A stretch of DNA of 64,000 nucleotides from Zopfochytrium polystomum (lineage: Eukaryota > Chytridiomycota > Chytridiomycetes > Chytridiales > Chytridiaceae), in assembly GCA_025765615.1 (NCBI GenBank), contig JAIVFJ010000001.1, positions 806,001 to 870,000 on the forward strand, written 5' to 3'. Each line of letters starts with the position of its first letter. The stretch's first letter is position 1. The notes beneath the pieces were generated by a model, which was given only the letters and a program-made list of their open reading frames with translations, was not told the DNA's origin and searched no databases. Below, piece by piece: positions 52,695 through 63,454 of this stretch. The position numbers were made by a program, and so were the translations under genes.

Positions 52695-54254
52695 AAAATA
52701 AAATAAAAAAGCCCCGCCGCCCGCACTCGCGCTGCTCCTCCTCCTCGCGACCGGCACCGCCGTCGCCGCACCGAGTATCGAGCGCTTCCTCTCGCACCAC
52801 CTGGGCCTGCGCGGACTGCGCCGATGGCGGAACGCCACCGTCGCAGCCGTCACGAGGATCAAGAAGACGCTGTTTGCCGTGGTCGCACCCGCCGCGACGA
52901 GGGCCGCGTTGCTGCTGGACGAGTGGGCGGGGTGCAGGTGTGTTATGGCCCCGTTTTTTTTGATGGTTTTTTGTTTGTTTCTATCACTCACTCACTCACT
53001 CTGAAAACAAAAAACACCCCCTTCACAAGCCCCACGCACCCGCTCCACGCCGCCACTTCCCAACCCGCGCGCGCCGCCCTGCGCGCCGCCGTCGCCCTCG
53101 CCCGCCACTGCGAGCGGCTCCTCGCGTCCGCCGTCGACGCCCGCTACGCGCCAGCCCTGGCGCTGCTGCGCTGGCTCGAGGCGCGCGCCAAGGAGTTTGA
53201 GGACGGCGCGCGCGTCGAGGAGCGGCCGCGGCGGCGCGGGCAGCAGGGGGAGGAGGAGGAGGTGGTGGTGGTGGAGGCGGAGATGGTGAGGAGGGGGGTC
53301 GCGGAGGTGTTTGAGGAGGAGGAGGAGGGTGAGGACGCGGGGGCGAGAGGACGGCCGCGACGGCCGTCGCTGTTTGCGGGCGCGTTGGAAGTGGTGGCGG
53401 AGATGATGGAGGCGGTGAGGAGGGTGGGTGAGGGCGTTGCGGTTGGCGGAGGCGGCGGTGAGGTGCGAACGAGGGGAGTGTGGAGGGTTGTTGGGGCTGC
53501 TGCGGCGGGTGAGAGGGGGGACGGTGGGGGGGATGTGTGGGACGCGGCTGGCGGGGTTTCGGTGCATCCGGTAGGTGTTGCTGGGTGATCTTCAGTTTTG
53601 TTTTTTTTTTTTTCTGCTGGTGTTTCGATCGACGATGCGTCCGGCCTCCGCTGACAATCCCTTCGTGTCGTTGTGCCACACAAACACAGCACGGCTGCAT
53701 AACGTTCCGCGACCCCCGCCGACCCCTCGGCGCTCGGCGTGCTCGCCCTGCAACAAGGCGAAGGCGGCGGCGACGCAGCCGCCGCATTCGCAGTCGCAGT
53801 CGCCCGCGTCGTCGTTGTCGGGGCCGACCCGGCCGCCAATGTGATGGCGCACTGCGCCGTCCCCGACGCGGACGGCGGTGTCACGGTCGTGGCCGCCACC
53901 GTCGGCGCCGACGAAAACGACGGTAATGCGGTCAAACTCGTCCGCACCGAGTCTGTGCGCGGCGTGGCTGTCCCTGTCCCGCAGGTGGGCGGAGTCGAGG
54001 TTCTGGCGTGGCCACTCCCATCGCTCCTGTCCCCCGCGACGCTGGTGACGCCAGCGGGACGGGCTGTGGTTGACGTTGACGCCGGCGGTGGCGGTGGCGG
54101 TAAGGGGGCGGTGGTGGTTGTGCCGGGCGCGGTGGGGCCGGGGGGCGCGAGGAGGGTTGTGGTGGTGGTGGTGCGACGAGGTGGTGGTGGTGGTGGGGTT
54201 GGGGGGGGAGGGAAGGCGGGCGGAGGGGTGAGGGTTGCGGCTGTTGTGGTGTAG
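51208..54254 (+). CDS. APC4: Anaphase-promoting complex subunit 4 (Apc4), one probable frame error
   Basis: Six exons: 51208-51524, 51583-51971, 52028-52585, 52712-52937, 53030-53570, and about 53695-54254. Phases agree through exon 5 (677 codons). The N-terminal WD40-like region shows LLAVLSRDRKSLSVH, LWSLNPPTGIAHFAWSPVGD, VLAVLLA and LFLCDAETGKRV..VVDMKWIEL. The Apc4 helical domain is then clear: LHASGALSLRLWGAVDVGRL, VAAFGFAEHAARLRMLL, and PSIERFLSHHLGLRGLRRW followed by AVVAPAATRAALLLDEWAG. Apc4 is a scaffold of the APC/C ubiquitin ligase. Exon 6 starts HGCITFRDP. A run of five C at 53713-53717 then breaks the frame; with four C it would read ADPSALGVLALQQGEGG on to the stop at 54252-54254. 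Poly-Ser, poly-His and Asp/Gly tracts are insertions relative to the family. Intron 3 holds a CA repeat. Confidence 0.83.
52660..52689 (+). repeat. CA dinucleotide microsatellite
   Basis: About 15 CA units inside APC4 intron 3, followed by AAAATAAAAT repeats before the acceptor. Confidence 0.9.
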
Positions 54255-54727
54255 GTGTGGTTTGAGGTTTGTGGGTTGGTGGGAGTTTGGATGCGGTGGG
54301 TGCGTTGTTGACGGGATGGGGATTTGGTCAGATTTACGCGTGCGTGCGTGTTTGCTTCTGATGCGTTCAACCGCAACAAGACAAAACACTCTGCCGGAGA
54401 AGCACGGAGTTGAGTTTTTTTGGTTTTTGTGTTGCTGTTTATCGCCCAATCGGTACGGGCAGGGTATGTGGTGGTACTCAGCCCAGGAGCATGCTTCCGC
54501 CCGCGCGTTCGTGCGGCCGGCGGCCTGTCTGGGGCAGAGGCTGACGCGCTACGCCGGAGGGCTGAGCACACGCCCCCGTCTTGGCAGAGACAGAAGCTAG
54601 GCCAAACACAAAAAACCTGCTCCCGCTGGCGCCAAAGAAGATTTATCTATTGACTATACTCCTCCCGCACTCGGTCGTCGCCAAAACTACACCCCCCCGC
54701 CGCCCCAGCCGCTCCACAAACCACCGC

Positions 54728-54758
<31 letters not shown>

Positions 54759-54848
54759 ACCAACCCCACCCTACCCGCACCACCGAAACCGGCCTCCCAC
54801 CGCCCACACACCACAACCCACAACCCACGCAACACCAAAAAGAAAGCA
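54255..54848. other. Intergenic between APC4 and the micro-exon gene
   Basis: GT-rich then CA-rich spacer with a short CAGC repeat near 54726-54757. It presumably includes the promoter of the micro-exon gene. No gene recognised. Confidence 0.45.
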
Positions 54849-56719
54849 ATGTCCACCTCCCGCCGCTCCCTCCTCCTCCTCCTCGTCCTCGCCCTCGCCC
54901 TCGTCGTCGCCGTCGCCGCCCCGCCCGCGCGCGCGGACCCCCTGTTTAATAACCGTATGTGTGGGATAGTTTTGCTCATCTGGTGCACGATGCTCGTTCT
55001 TCTCACCTCACTCCCTCCCTCCTTGGCGCCCGTAATTAGTGAAGGCAAAGGTCGGCGGCGCTGTCGGGAGGGCCAAGGCTGCGTATCAGAGTAAGGGTTG
55101 CTTTTCTCTGTTTTTTTTTGGGGGAGAACGGAATTGCGTGTCTTGTGTGGGTCAAGAAGCGTGGCGGATACAGCTCACTCTCTCTATTTCCGCTCCACCT
55201 CTTTTCCGGCCCGCCCCCACGTTCCCGTTTTTCGTTTCGAATGAATCGTGTAGACGCTGGCGGCGCTGACGGAGGTTAGTTGTTTATTTTATCTTATTTT
55301 ATTTCCCCCCCTCTTTTCGTGGAAGGTTCCCGACTCACGAATGTCCACCTCCTTTTTTTTTTCCGAACAGTCAGGGCAAAGGCTGGATCCGCGCTCAGCA
55401 GGGCGAACTCGGCTTACGCTAGTAATGTTCTCTTCTCTTTTTTTTTCTTTCTTTTTTTCTTCTTCCTTTCGTTCTTTCTTTCTTTCTTGCTTTTCGTCTT
55501 TCTCCGCGTCCTTCTCCCTAACACTGCTCCGACTCCGACCTTCCCGGGTCCCGCTCCGCACCTCCCGCATCTGTTCAGAGCTCGGCAACATTCGTAAGGA
55601 CCAAACGCGCCTCTTCACAACTTGCCTACCCGCCTTTTCGGGGCCGCAAACTGACACCATCCTCCACACCAACAACAAAACAAACACCCTACTCCACCAC
55701 CCCACCACCCCACCCGGGGAAAAAAAAAAAAAAAAAAAAAAAAAAAACTTCCTTAGCTGGTGTCAGCAACAACGGTAGGTCCCGTTCTTTTTTTTTTTTT
55801 CTTTTTTTTTTTCTTGCTCATGATTTTTCGTTTTCGTTGGATGTTTTTTAGTGATGCTAATCACTTTTCTTTCCACACTCCACAACGCACCCCCCCTCCA
55901 GCCATGTTTGGAAAAGGCACGTAAAATCTTCCCCAAAGAAAAAAAAAAAAAAACAAACACAAAAAAACCATGCGGAGAGCTTACCGTTGGGGGCGATTCC
56001 AATCCCATCAAACAAAAAAAAAAAAACAAACACAAAAAAAACAAACACAAAAAAAAAACAAACACAAAAAAAACACAACAAACAAAACACAAAACAAAAA
56101 CAACAGCCGGCAGAGTGCTCGACAAGGCAAACGGCCGTATGTGTTTTGTATTGCAATGAAGATGCTATTCGTCGAGATTCGTGGCCGCCCATTGCTGACA
56201 AACTCCATCCATCTCCCACCCTGCCGCTTTCTTTGCAATGTGTCACTCTTTTTTCTTGCTTCCTTCATCATCATCACAAATCCAGTCGCCGCAAACGTCC
56301 GTAAGTCATCGTTACCGCGATTCCCCCTCCGCCCCCAGACGACGACGACATTATTGGTCGTTGTGGACAGACCCCCCTCCCCCGTCGGCTCGAAGCCGTC
56401 TGCGCCTTCCCACGGGCCTTTTTTTTCTTCGATTTCCGTCTAACCCCTTCTCGCCCCTGAACCCAAAACGAAACGCAGCGGGAATGTCGGGCGGTGAGTC
56501 CACCAGTTTTGTTGCCCCAAAAAATTTAGAAAATCAGGACTAACGAAAAACAAATCACTCCCACAATCAGCCGCGGAGTACGCGTACCGGGTAACTTTGT
56601 CCTTTGCTTCCCCACCCCCGCCGCCGGGCCTCCTATACGTTGCAATCGTTTGACCTAACAAGCCGACTCCCCCGCCCTCCCCTCCCCCAACCCACCTGTT
56701 TTCGCAGCGGCGGCGCTGA
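54849..56719 (+). CDS. Micro-exon gene for a small secreted peptide
   Basis: Twelve exons totalling 369 bases encode 122 residues over 1.87 kb: 54849-54954 (106 bases), 55040-55090 (51), 55254-55274 (21), 55371-55421 (51), 55579-55593 (15), 55757-55774 (18), 55902-55916 (15), 56107-56136 (30), 56286-56300 (15), 56479-56493 (15), 56571-56590 (20), 56708-56719 (12). Exons 2-10 are all multiples of three with phase 1 introns, so any can be skipped without a frame change. Exon 1 encodes a signal peptide of about 29 residues (MSTSRR, then an LLLLLVLALAL core, ending ARA). Exons 2 and 4, equal in length, encode related helices (LKAKVGGAVGRAKAAYQ and VRAKAGSALSRANSAYA). IPGVSNN and VPGMSGA form a second repeat. 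The protein ends EYAYRRRR. Intron 7 needs a GC donor (AAG|GCACGT); a model with exons 55767-55774 and 55902-55920 avoids it but breaks the repeat pattern. Confidence 0.68.
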
Positions 56720-58384
56720 GATGCAAATCGGAAAGTCGGCGCGGGACCCATTTCTTAATGTTTTGTGCTCTCCGAGGCCCACACCCCTTCGGGCATCGGG
56801 GAGTGATTCGCGTTTCCTCGTCTTCTTTTTTTTCTTTCTTTCTTTCTTTCTTTCCCCGTTGACATCAAGAGGAAAACACCAAGAAAAGGGGAAAAAAAGA
56901 AAATATCAGGTTCTTCTATTCTTTCTCGCTGTTGCTAATACGACCGTGGAGTTGCAAAAGGGTGGCGATAATTTTCGAAGGGACGGGTCCGATTGGTACT
57001 GAGTCCTGACAATGGAGGAGGATGGTTTGAAGGTTAGCTTCGTTTGTCTCGGTTTGGCCAAAGTTTGATCCTTGTGTTTATGCTGTATTTTGATTCTTGC
57101 TTGTTCATTCATTGAATGAGCGCGTTTTGCAGAAATGTTGGGTATTACGCGGCTGCTCAGACAGAGAGAGAGACAGAGGCAGAGAGAGTGAGACAGAGAG
57201 AGAGAGAGAAAGAGAGAGTGTGTGTGTGTGCGCCACTTGTATGACTTACATGTACCTACGCGACAACAAGGAAAAGAAAGAACCGTGGTTGTCTTCCTTG
57301 GGGGGGGGGGGGTCTGAACGTGGCCGCTCTCATTGTCGAATTATGGAATGGTTCATCCACTTCAGCTGAAAGACCAATCTCGGGTGGGGAGCTCGAGCTG
57401 CCCCGTGCTGCTACTCCCTGCTCGAAAGCGCAGCCAGAGAGGCTCCGGCACCGCCGCCAGGTGGCCATGTGTCATTTTCTTCTTCGCGCCCCAAACTTGT
57501 TGGCACACGCGCGATATATCGCTGCGGCAACGACCCGCAGGACGATTAACTATCTGGTCGCAGGGGTCGCTGCCTCCCCACATTCCAGGGGTAGCGTGTT
57601 GCCGCCTCCCACGAACCCACGACCCAACATCTTTGCATTTAGCCCCCTCGCAGCCTTCTGGCAGGAAACCCACAGTGCCGCCTGATTTTTTTGTTCTGCT
57701 GCCTGGTTTATTGCCCGCTTTGTTTTTCTTTCGTTGACAAACCACGGAACAGGCGGGGTAAGCCCAGCTTCTGATGGATGGGCAAGGGAAGTTGGGGAGA
57801 AGTGGACGACAATAGAGAAAGTATAGCCAGTTGAAAAGGCTTCTTCACAACAGGAGAAAGGGACCTATGAACAGCCAGTGTCACTAGCCGAGGCCTCGAG
57901 ACCGTGCTCAGATCAAAAGACGAAAAATCCCCGAAGAGGGCGGAAGGAGAAACGAAACAATTTGAACAGCAACGGCAGCTCCTTCTGTTCGAGTGGGAAG
58001 AGAAAGTCGATGGCGACTGAAGGAAAAGAGAAAGAAAGAGAGCCAGCCCGACAAGAACGGTCGGCGAGAAAGAAACTTGACAAAAGCGAGAGAGAGAAAG
58101 ATCTTGGCAAACCACGCGCTGCCACGTTGCAAATAACAGAAAATCCACCAAACCAGCAAGGCGCGTATGGCCCGAGTTTTCGTCGCTTTCTCCCGTTGGA
58201 CTCCGCCAAGGAAGCGGCTTTCCTCTTCTTATCATCTTGCTTTGCCTCTGCAAAGTTTATCACGGTGTACCTCAACGCGGGCAGGCCTACACCCTGGTCG
58301 TGGCCCAAGTTGGAGGAAGAAATGGTAAGACCCTGGCCAAACGAAAGGCAAACGACAAAAAAAAAAAAAAAAAAAAAAAAAACA
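56720..58384. other. Intergenic region, no gene recognised
   Basis: Homopolymers (T tracts near 56826, AG repeats near 57160-57220, G12 at 57301, A23 near 58360) and compositional frames. A minus-strand frame continues from the zinc-binding gene through the A run into 57913 but loses all family resemblance. Confidence 0.45.
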
Positions 58385-59029
58385 GTTTGATTGGCGTGGA
58401 GGTCCAGGAATGTATTGTGCCCATCGTGGTCTCGGCTGGCATTCAACATGTGCTTCATCAATTCCTTTGGGCTCCCGTTGCGATTCCTTTCGACTCTCCA
58501 ATTGCAGACTGGGCACATGTGCTGCCAGCTGCAGGAGCCGAACTTCTCAGTGCCCGTCGGCCATCGTCGGTCATCGTTACCTTTCCGAGCACGATGCGCT
58601 TGCATCCTTTGCAACCTAGCACGTATCGCGTCCTTGACTTTCCTCGCGCGACTGGGCGGCTGTTGCACCCCGCAGAGTGGTCCTCGAGGTCCGTGTGAAA
58701 CCAGTAGGTCGTGTGAATCGCCGTCCGCGGCCGCGCAGCCGAAGTTGCCGTTGGCGAAGGCGGCGGCATCGCCAAAGTCGAAGAAGGGGGGCGGCGGCAG
58801 CGCGGAGATCGAGTCCGCCGTCGGCGGCATCATCTAGGTTGCCGCGCGCGGCACAGTACGAATCGCCGTCGGAGACATCACCGTCGAAATGGCCGCTGGC
58901 GCCTTCCACATCGCCAACGGCGGCTTCCCCATCATAGAAGTGTACGGTGCACGCAAGTCCGTTCTGGATCTTTACCGCAGTTTCAGTTAGCGACGAGGTT
59001 GCGATGCTGGAAAACTCCAGGTTGTCCAC
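58385..59029 (-). pseudogene. CxxC...CPVC zinc-binding family member, frame-broken
   Basis: Three minus-strand frames together give a domain homologous to the C-terminus of the gene at 60998-63454. The pieces are DNLEFSSIATSSLTETAVKI and a following acidic stretch, then YWFHTDLEDHSAGC, LGCKGCKRIVLGKVTMTDDG, and finally FGSCSWQHMCPVCNWRVERN followed by NGSPKELMKHML. The CxxC pair and the CPVC pair are in the same order and spacing as the paralogue (CVRCGQIVLGDI; SWQYSCPVCRWTLDRNRHGS). The frame changes between the pieces near 58770 and 58572. A possible upstream exon (FSTKVLTFLAFREVPIE, about 59179-59235, donor GTATGA) suggests the gene began farther right. The start is not resolved. Either a decaying paralogue or a gene hit by indel errors. 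Confidence 0.55.
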
Positions 59030-60324
59030 GGTTGGGATAGGATGCGGGGAAGTGCGGTGTATTGGAGAGCGCAGGAGCTCATCGCAGAATCCGAGGGATC
59101 GAAGAGGGGAGGGCTGCAGGGTTGGGACGTGGGCGAGGGGAGAGGGTTGGGGAAGAGGCGGCGGTGTGGTGCAAATTCATACCTCGATGGGCACCTCTCG
59201 AAATGCCAAAAAGGTCAAGACTTTCGTGCTGAACTGTGCCTTTTGGGGGGTCAATATAAGTGCATGGAGGGTGGAAAATATGTCAGAGAAAGATTGTAGG
59301 AACTCGTCAGAGCGAAATGAGCGCCGGAGTGGGGGAAGTGGGGGGAGGGAGGGCTGCTCATACCACATCGATGCTTTCTGTTAGGCAGAACTGACTGGTA
59401 TGCAGCAAGAGGCACAAGACAGACCCAAACCTATTGTGACTGTCAGTTATTACTCTCAGGATGCCCATGGGAAAGTGAGCCACTGCCAATGCGAACCCAG
59501 GTGCTGGCTTGTGCTGTTGACAAATACTCCAAGTATTAAGTGGAACAGAAACCTGGTGTAAACAGTTTTCCTCCTCCTCTGCTCAAGCAGATAATATAGG
59601 AGAGGATTTTACCCTGTGCTGGTCACACTTGCCTAGCAACTATTATAGCATGTCTCCTTCTCTTCAACGTGGGGAGAAGGACCACCCACAAACACACATC
59701 TCCACTTCATTCACTCCTTCCACTCACTCACTCAAGACTGTTTACACAACAGCATGCCAGCTATCTGGCTGCATCAACCACAGATTCTAGCTCAGAACAA
59801 CAATCTCAACAAGCAGAATCAGCTTAGAGACCTTCTGGGAAGGCCAAAAATTTTCGGCGCCCTCTCTCCTGCAGAAATAGCGGAGACGGAGAAGCGGATG
59901 CACCTTTTTGGATGGCAGCCTTAGCCTTAGGTGACGATGGCTCGTGCAGATGGCGGTGTTTGACAGCGAGACCATGTTTGACGTTAGATGCAACCACGAG
60001 GAGGGGGATGACTTCTTGCCATCGGGTTGAGAGTTTGGCAGGAGTGATGCTAGCTTTTGGCTAGTGGAAGTGTTGACCGTTGCTCGTGCTGCAGTCACGA
60101 GCGGCCACGGCCCCCCAACAAACGCTTTTGCTGCGGCGGTTTCTTGTCACTGCTGGAGCCAGCTGACCTCTCCTTTCCCCCAACACGCGAATCAAGTCCG
60201 TCGTTGCGTTGAAAGCTCTGTCTCTGTCTGTCTGCCTGTCTCTCTCACTCTCTCTCTGTCTGTTTGTCTGTCTGTCTGTCTCTCGCTCTGTCTCAAGGTA
60301 GCTGAGGGAGGTGACCACTATCGA

Positions 60325-60392
60325 TCGACCGACCGACCAACTGACTGACTGACTGACCGACTGACTGGCTGACTGACCGACCGACTGACCGA
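60325..60392 (+). repeat. GACT/GACC tetranucleotide repeat
   Basis: About sixteen imperfect GACT, GACC and GGCT units. Confidence 0.85.
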
Positions 60393-60861
60393 GAAGCGGC
60401 AAAGCAGCAACGCGAAGTCTGCCCGCTTCCCAGTCCCACTCTTTTTTTTTTGCGTTTTTATCTTTTTTTTCTTATCTTTGCTGTGTACTTCCGTCGCGCG
60501 TTTTCTTTTCTTTTTTTCTCGTTTTTTTTATTCGACCCTCGGTTTGCAAACATCAAACCACCCCCTCCCACCCCGAACCGTGAGTGAGGCCCCCTGCTGG
60601 TGCAGTACAAACAGGTGCGGTCCCCCCGTCCGTTCTCGCGCGCGAGCTCGCCCCATCTGCCCAAAGAACAGACCGCCCTCTCAACGGGGAAGGTTCGTTT
60701 CATCGCTCGTCTTGCGCCAAACCCCAATTACAACCCCGGCCCGCAACGGGATTCCGGGCGAAAGAATGCAGCGTGTTGGATGGCTAGCATGTTGCAACGG
60801 CCCCGATTCCTCCGACAGCGTCGCTCGACGTTGTGGTCCGTCATTGGCCCGCATCTTACCA

Positions 60862-60886
60862 CCCCCCCCCCCCCCCCCCCCCCCCC
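60862..60886 (+). repeat. Poly-C run of 25
   Basis: 25 consecutive C residues; unusual in length and likely error-prone in assembly. Confidence 0.9.
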
Positions 60887-60997
60887 GGCCACCGCGAATG
60901 AGTGGAGCGTGTTGGATGCAGAGCTTGCCGTGGGTCACTCCCGACCCGCTCATTTAGTGAAGGTTGAAGCTCACATGACCATCGTCGCATTTAGATC

Positions 60998-63454
60998 ATG
61001 GCCGAAATCGACAACATCAGTGATGGAGGCTCCCCTGTTCCCTTCGACGACTACCTACACTATGATCTTGAAGGTTCTCCCTCTCCTGCAGAGGAGGATG
61101 CCGCCATGAAGTACGGAAATAAGGTGAGATGAGAGAGAAGGGATCGGGTTGATTTCGTCACGGGTTTGAGAGGGGAGGGGAATTGATAGTGCGTGGTACA
61201 CCCCCTCGGAACGACGACGTTGCGCCCCCAACACCTTAAAAAATTCGCCGAAGGGACGCTAATCGGAAACGCGATTTATCCTTTTCAAGAATGGTCAACT
61301 TTCTCCGCCACAGAGTGACGGCAGTCAGTCGCCAAGTCCGAATTCCAGTTCTCTGCAGGAGGCGGCAAGCAGCTGGTTGCCTCGGAGCCCCGATACGGTA
61401 TGATGCCCCAGTTCTCTCACATCAAATACTTTGTGATTAGCTGTGGCGCAAGGAATCCAACACAAGTTTCGGCCTTCGCGCCCGCCCACACCTACCCACC
61501 CCGCGGCCCCCCCCTCCAACCTAACCCATCAAACTTGTCCACGGCTTACTGCTTGAAAACGATATTTATACATCTAGGACGACGGCAGGCAGGCTTTTCC
61601 GACACAGGGCTACGATGGTTCGTCGAAGCGTTCTTCCATTCATTCGGTGAAAGCCGCAAACGAAGCTTTGCTTCCAAGATCCGATGGGGTACGGAAATCT
61701 GCCCCCGGCTCGCCTCCTCAACACTCTCACGGATTCCTTCCTACCTCCAATCGCCCTCACACGCCTCCCCCATCTCCACCTCCTCCGCGAATCCGCGTCC
61801 TCCAAAAAAAAAAAAAAAAAAAAAAAAAACATCTCCCACCTCCCACCTCCTCCGTTCCTCTTTGATTGAGTCCTGTCCTTTCCGCGGACTGCTCCTGCGA
61901 TACACTTACATTTTCTCTTCAGGACCCACTCAACAGCGACAATGATACTGACGATGCTCTGGAAAGGATCTCCGCCGTTCCCACTGCATTCTGGCAAACG
62001 GCTGACCTTGGCGGCTGGGAAGAGAACAGCGTTGAGTCGGTCAACGACTTGGTGAACAGGTCTGGATCGGTCGAACAGGTCGGCGGCGACCAGGTATTAT
62101 TTCCTCCCACCCCCCCGTGTTTCGTCAGTAATGGTCTGCAAAAAAAAATTAAAAAATTAAAAATTGAAAAATATTTAGGGTAACTTCACGGCTGCCCAAG
62201 AGATCGGGGATTCGGGCGCAATGCAGCAGGCTCGACACGGAGGACTTTCCCGTCGACCAGAACCAGGCTTTCATCGACGAGTGCGAAACGGACTCGATGT
62301 ATCGCCTTTTGCGGTAAGTAGCGTACCTTCTTTTTTATTTTTCCCCCTCGTTCTGATGACGGCGCCCACAACATTTTCCCTTGTGGAAATATAAATTAAA
62401 ATAAAAACAAAATACATTTTTAGAGAAACTCCACGACTCCGCTGGCGATCCCCGTGGGTTCAGGCGTTGTTCCATCGGCTTCGTCTTCTGCGGTAAGAAG
62501 CATACCTCTTCTCTAATTACGAGGACCTCGCAGCTGTTCCCCTACCAACCCAAATCCCACGACACCCACCCGTCCCAACGTCCCGTGCCCCCTCCAAATT
62601 AATTTGCGATCTCCATCATCGAATTGACGCGTCGTCTTCCTCACCCTCCCGACCTTTCCGTCCATTCTCGAAAACGCTGTTATTCCAATTTATAGGGTCA
62701 ACATCTTTCGGCAGAGGGCGGTGTTGATTTGTCGGATCACACGGTATGCGGATCCCCACCTACCACCTCCGTCATCACCTTCCCATTTGGGTCCTGCACT
62801 CCGACCTTCCGACCCGCCTCACCCCCGTACCTACCTCCCATCTTCTTCTTCTTTCCCTTATCGATGTACATCCAAAAACTTACGCCACAACCGCGGGGAC
62901 AACAGCATCTTCTTATCCCGGACAAACCGCAACAACAGTCGCCAGTGGTGGCGGTAAAGCTCTCCAGCCAACGTATCACTCGCTGGGACCCGCCCGCAGA
63001 TATGCGCCAGCTGAGCGATACGATGCACCGACCCTCGCGCGACCTCCTCGGCAAGTGCGCCAAGGTGCTTACCAACGACCGTGACGTCTCCTCGCGGGTG
63101 GTGACCATGAACGACACGGCGAAGACGCAGTACTGCTTCCGGCTGTCCGACCAGTGGCACGATCCATGGTGCGGCCCGGTCGAGCGAGTAAAGTCCGGGA
63201 ACAGCTACGCGTACGCTTGCGTAAGGTGTGGGCAGATCGTGCTCGGGGACATCGTGAAAGTGAACGGCGTCGAGGTCGCGGCGTCGGGTTCGAGTTGGCA
63301 ATATTCGTGTCCAGTGTGCCGGTGGACCCTCGACCGGAATCGGCACGGAAGCGTGCTGGATTTGATCACTCATATGGTGACATTCAAGCCGGTGGGAGTC
63401 ACGCTGCCGAGAGGGGAAGAAGACCCGCACAGTCAATACGTGAAAAACCAGTAA
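60998..63454 (+). CDS. Protein with C-terminal CxxC...CPVC zinc-binding domain
   Basis: Eight exons, every one a multiple of three with phase 0 introns, give about 430 residues: 60998-61123, 61314-61397, 61578-61688, 61923-62093, 62179-62313, 62424-62492, 62696-62743 and 62906-63454. The start is ATG at 60998 (MAEIDNISDGGS). The first seven exons encode an acidic, Ser/Asp/Gly-rich, probably disordered segment with recurrent SDG, DDG and DHT motifs at exon starts and ends. The last exon carries a compact domain: YCFRLSDQWHDPWCGPVERV, YACVRCGQIVLGDIVKVNGV, then SWQYSCPVCRWTLDRNRHGS and VLDLITHM. Four Cys (CxxC and CPVC), plus His of THM, could bind one zinc. A disordered acidic N-terminus with a small zinc domain would fit a transcription or chromatin factor, but that is inference. 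An alternative acceptor at 62938 also keeps the frame. Confidence 0.68.

Larger units (their letters stand above)
59395..60997. other. Intergenic region with AT-richer block and repeats
   Basis: 59395-60000 is AT-richer than neighbours and has no recognised gene. 60227-60300 is CTGT/CT-rich, 60325-60392 a GACT/GACC repeat, and 60862-60886 a run of 25 C. Short frames at 60478-61109 are compositional. Confidence 0.45.
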
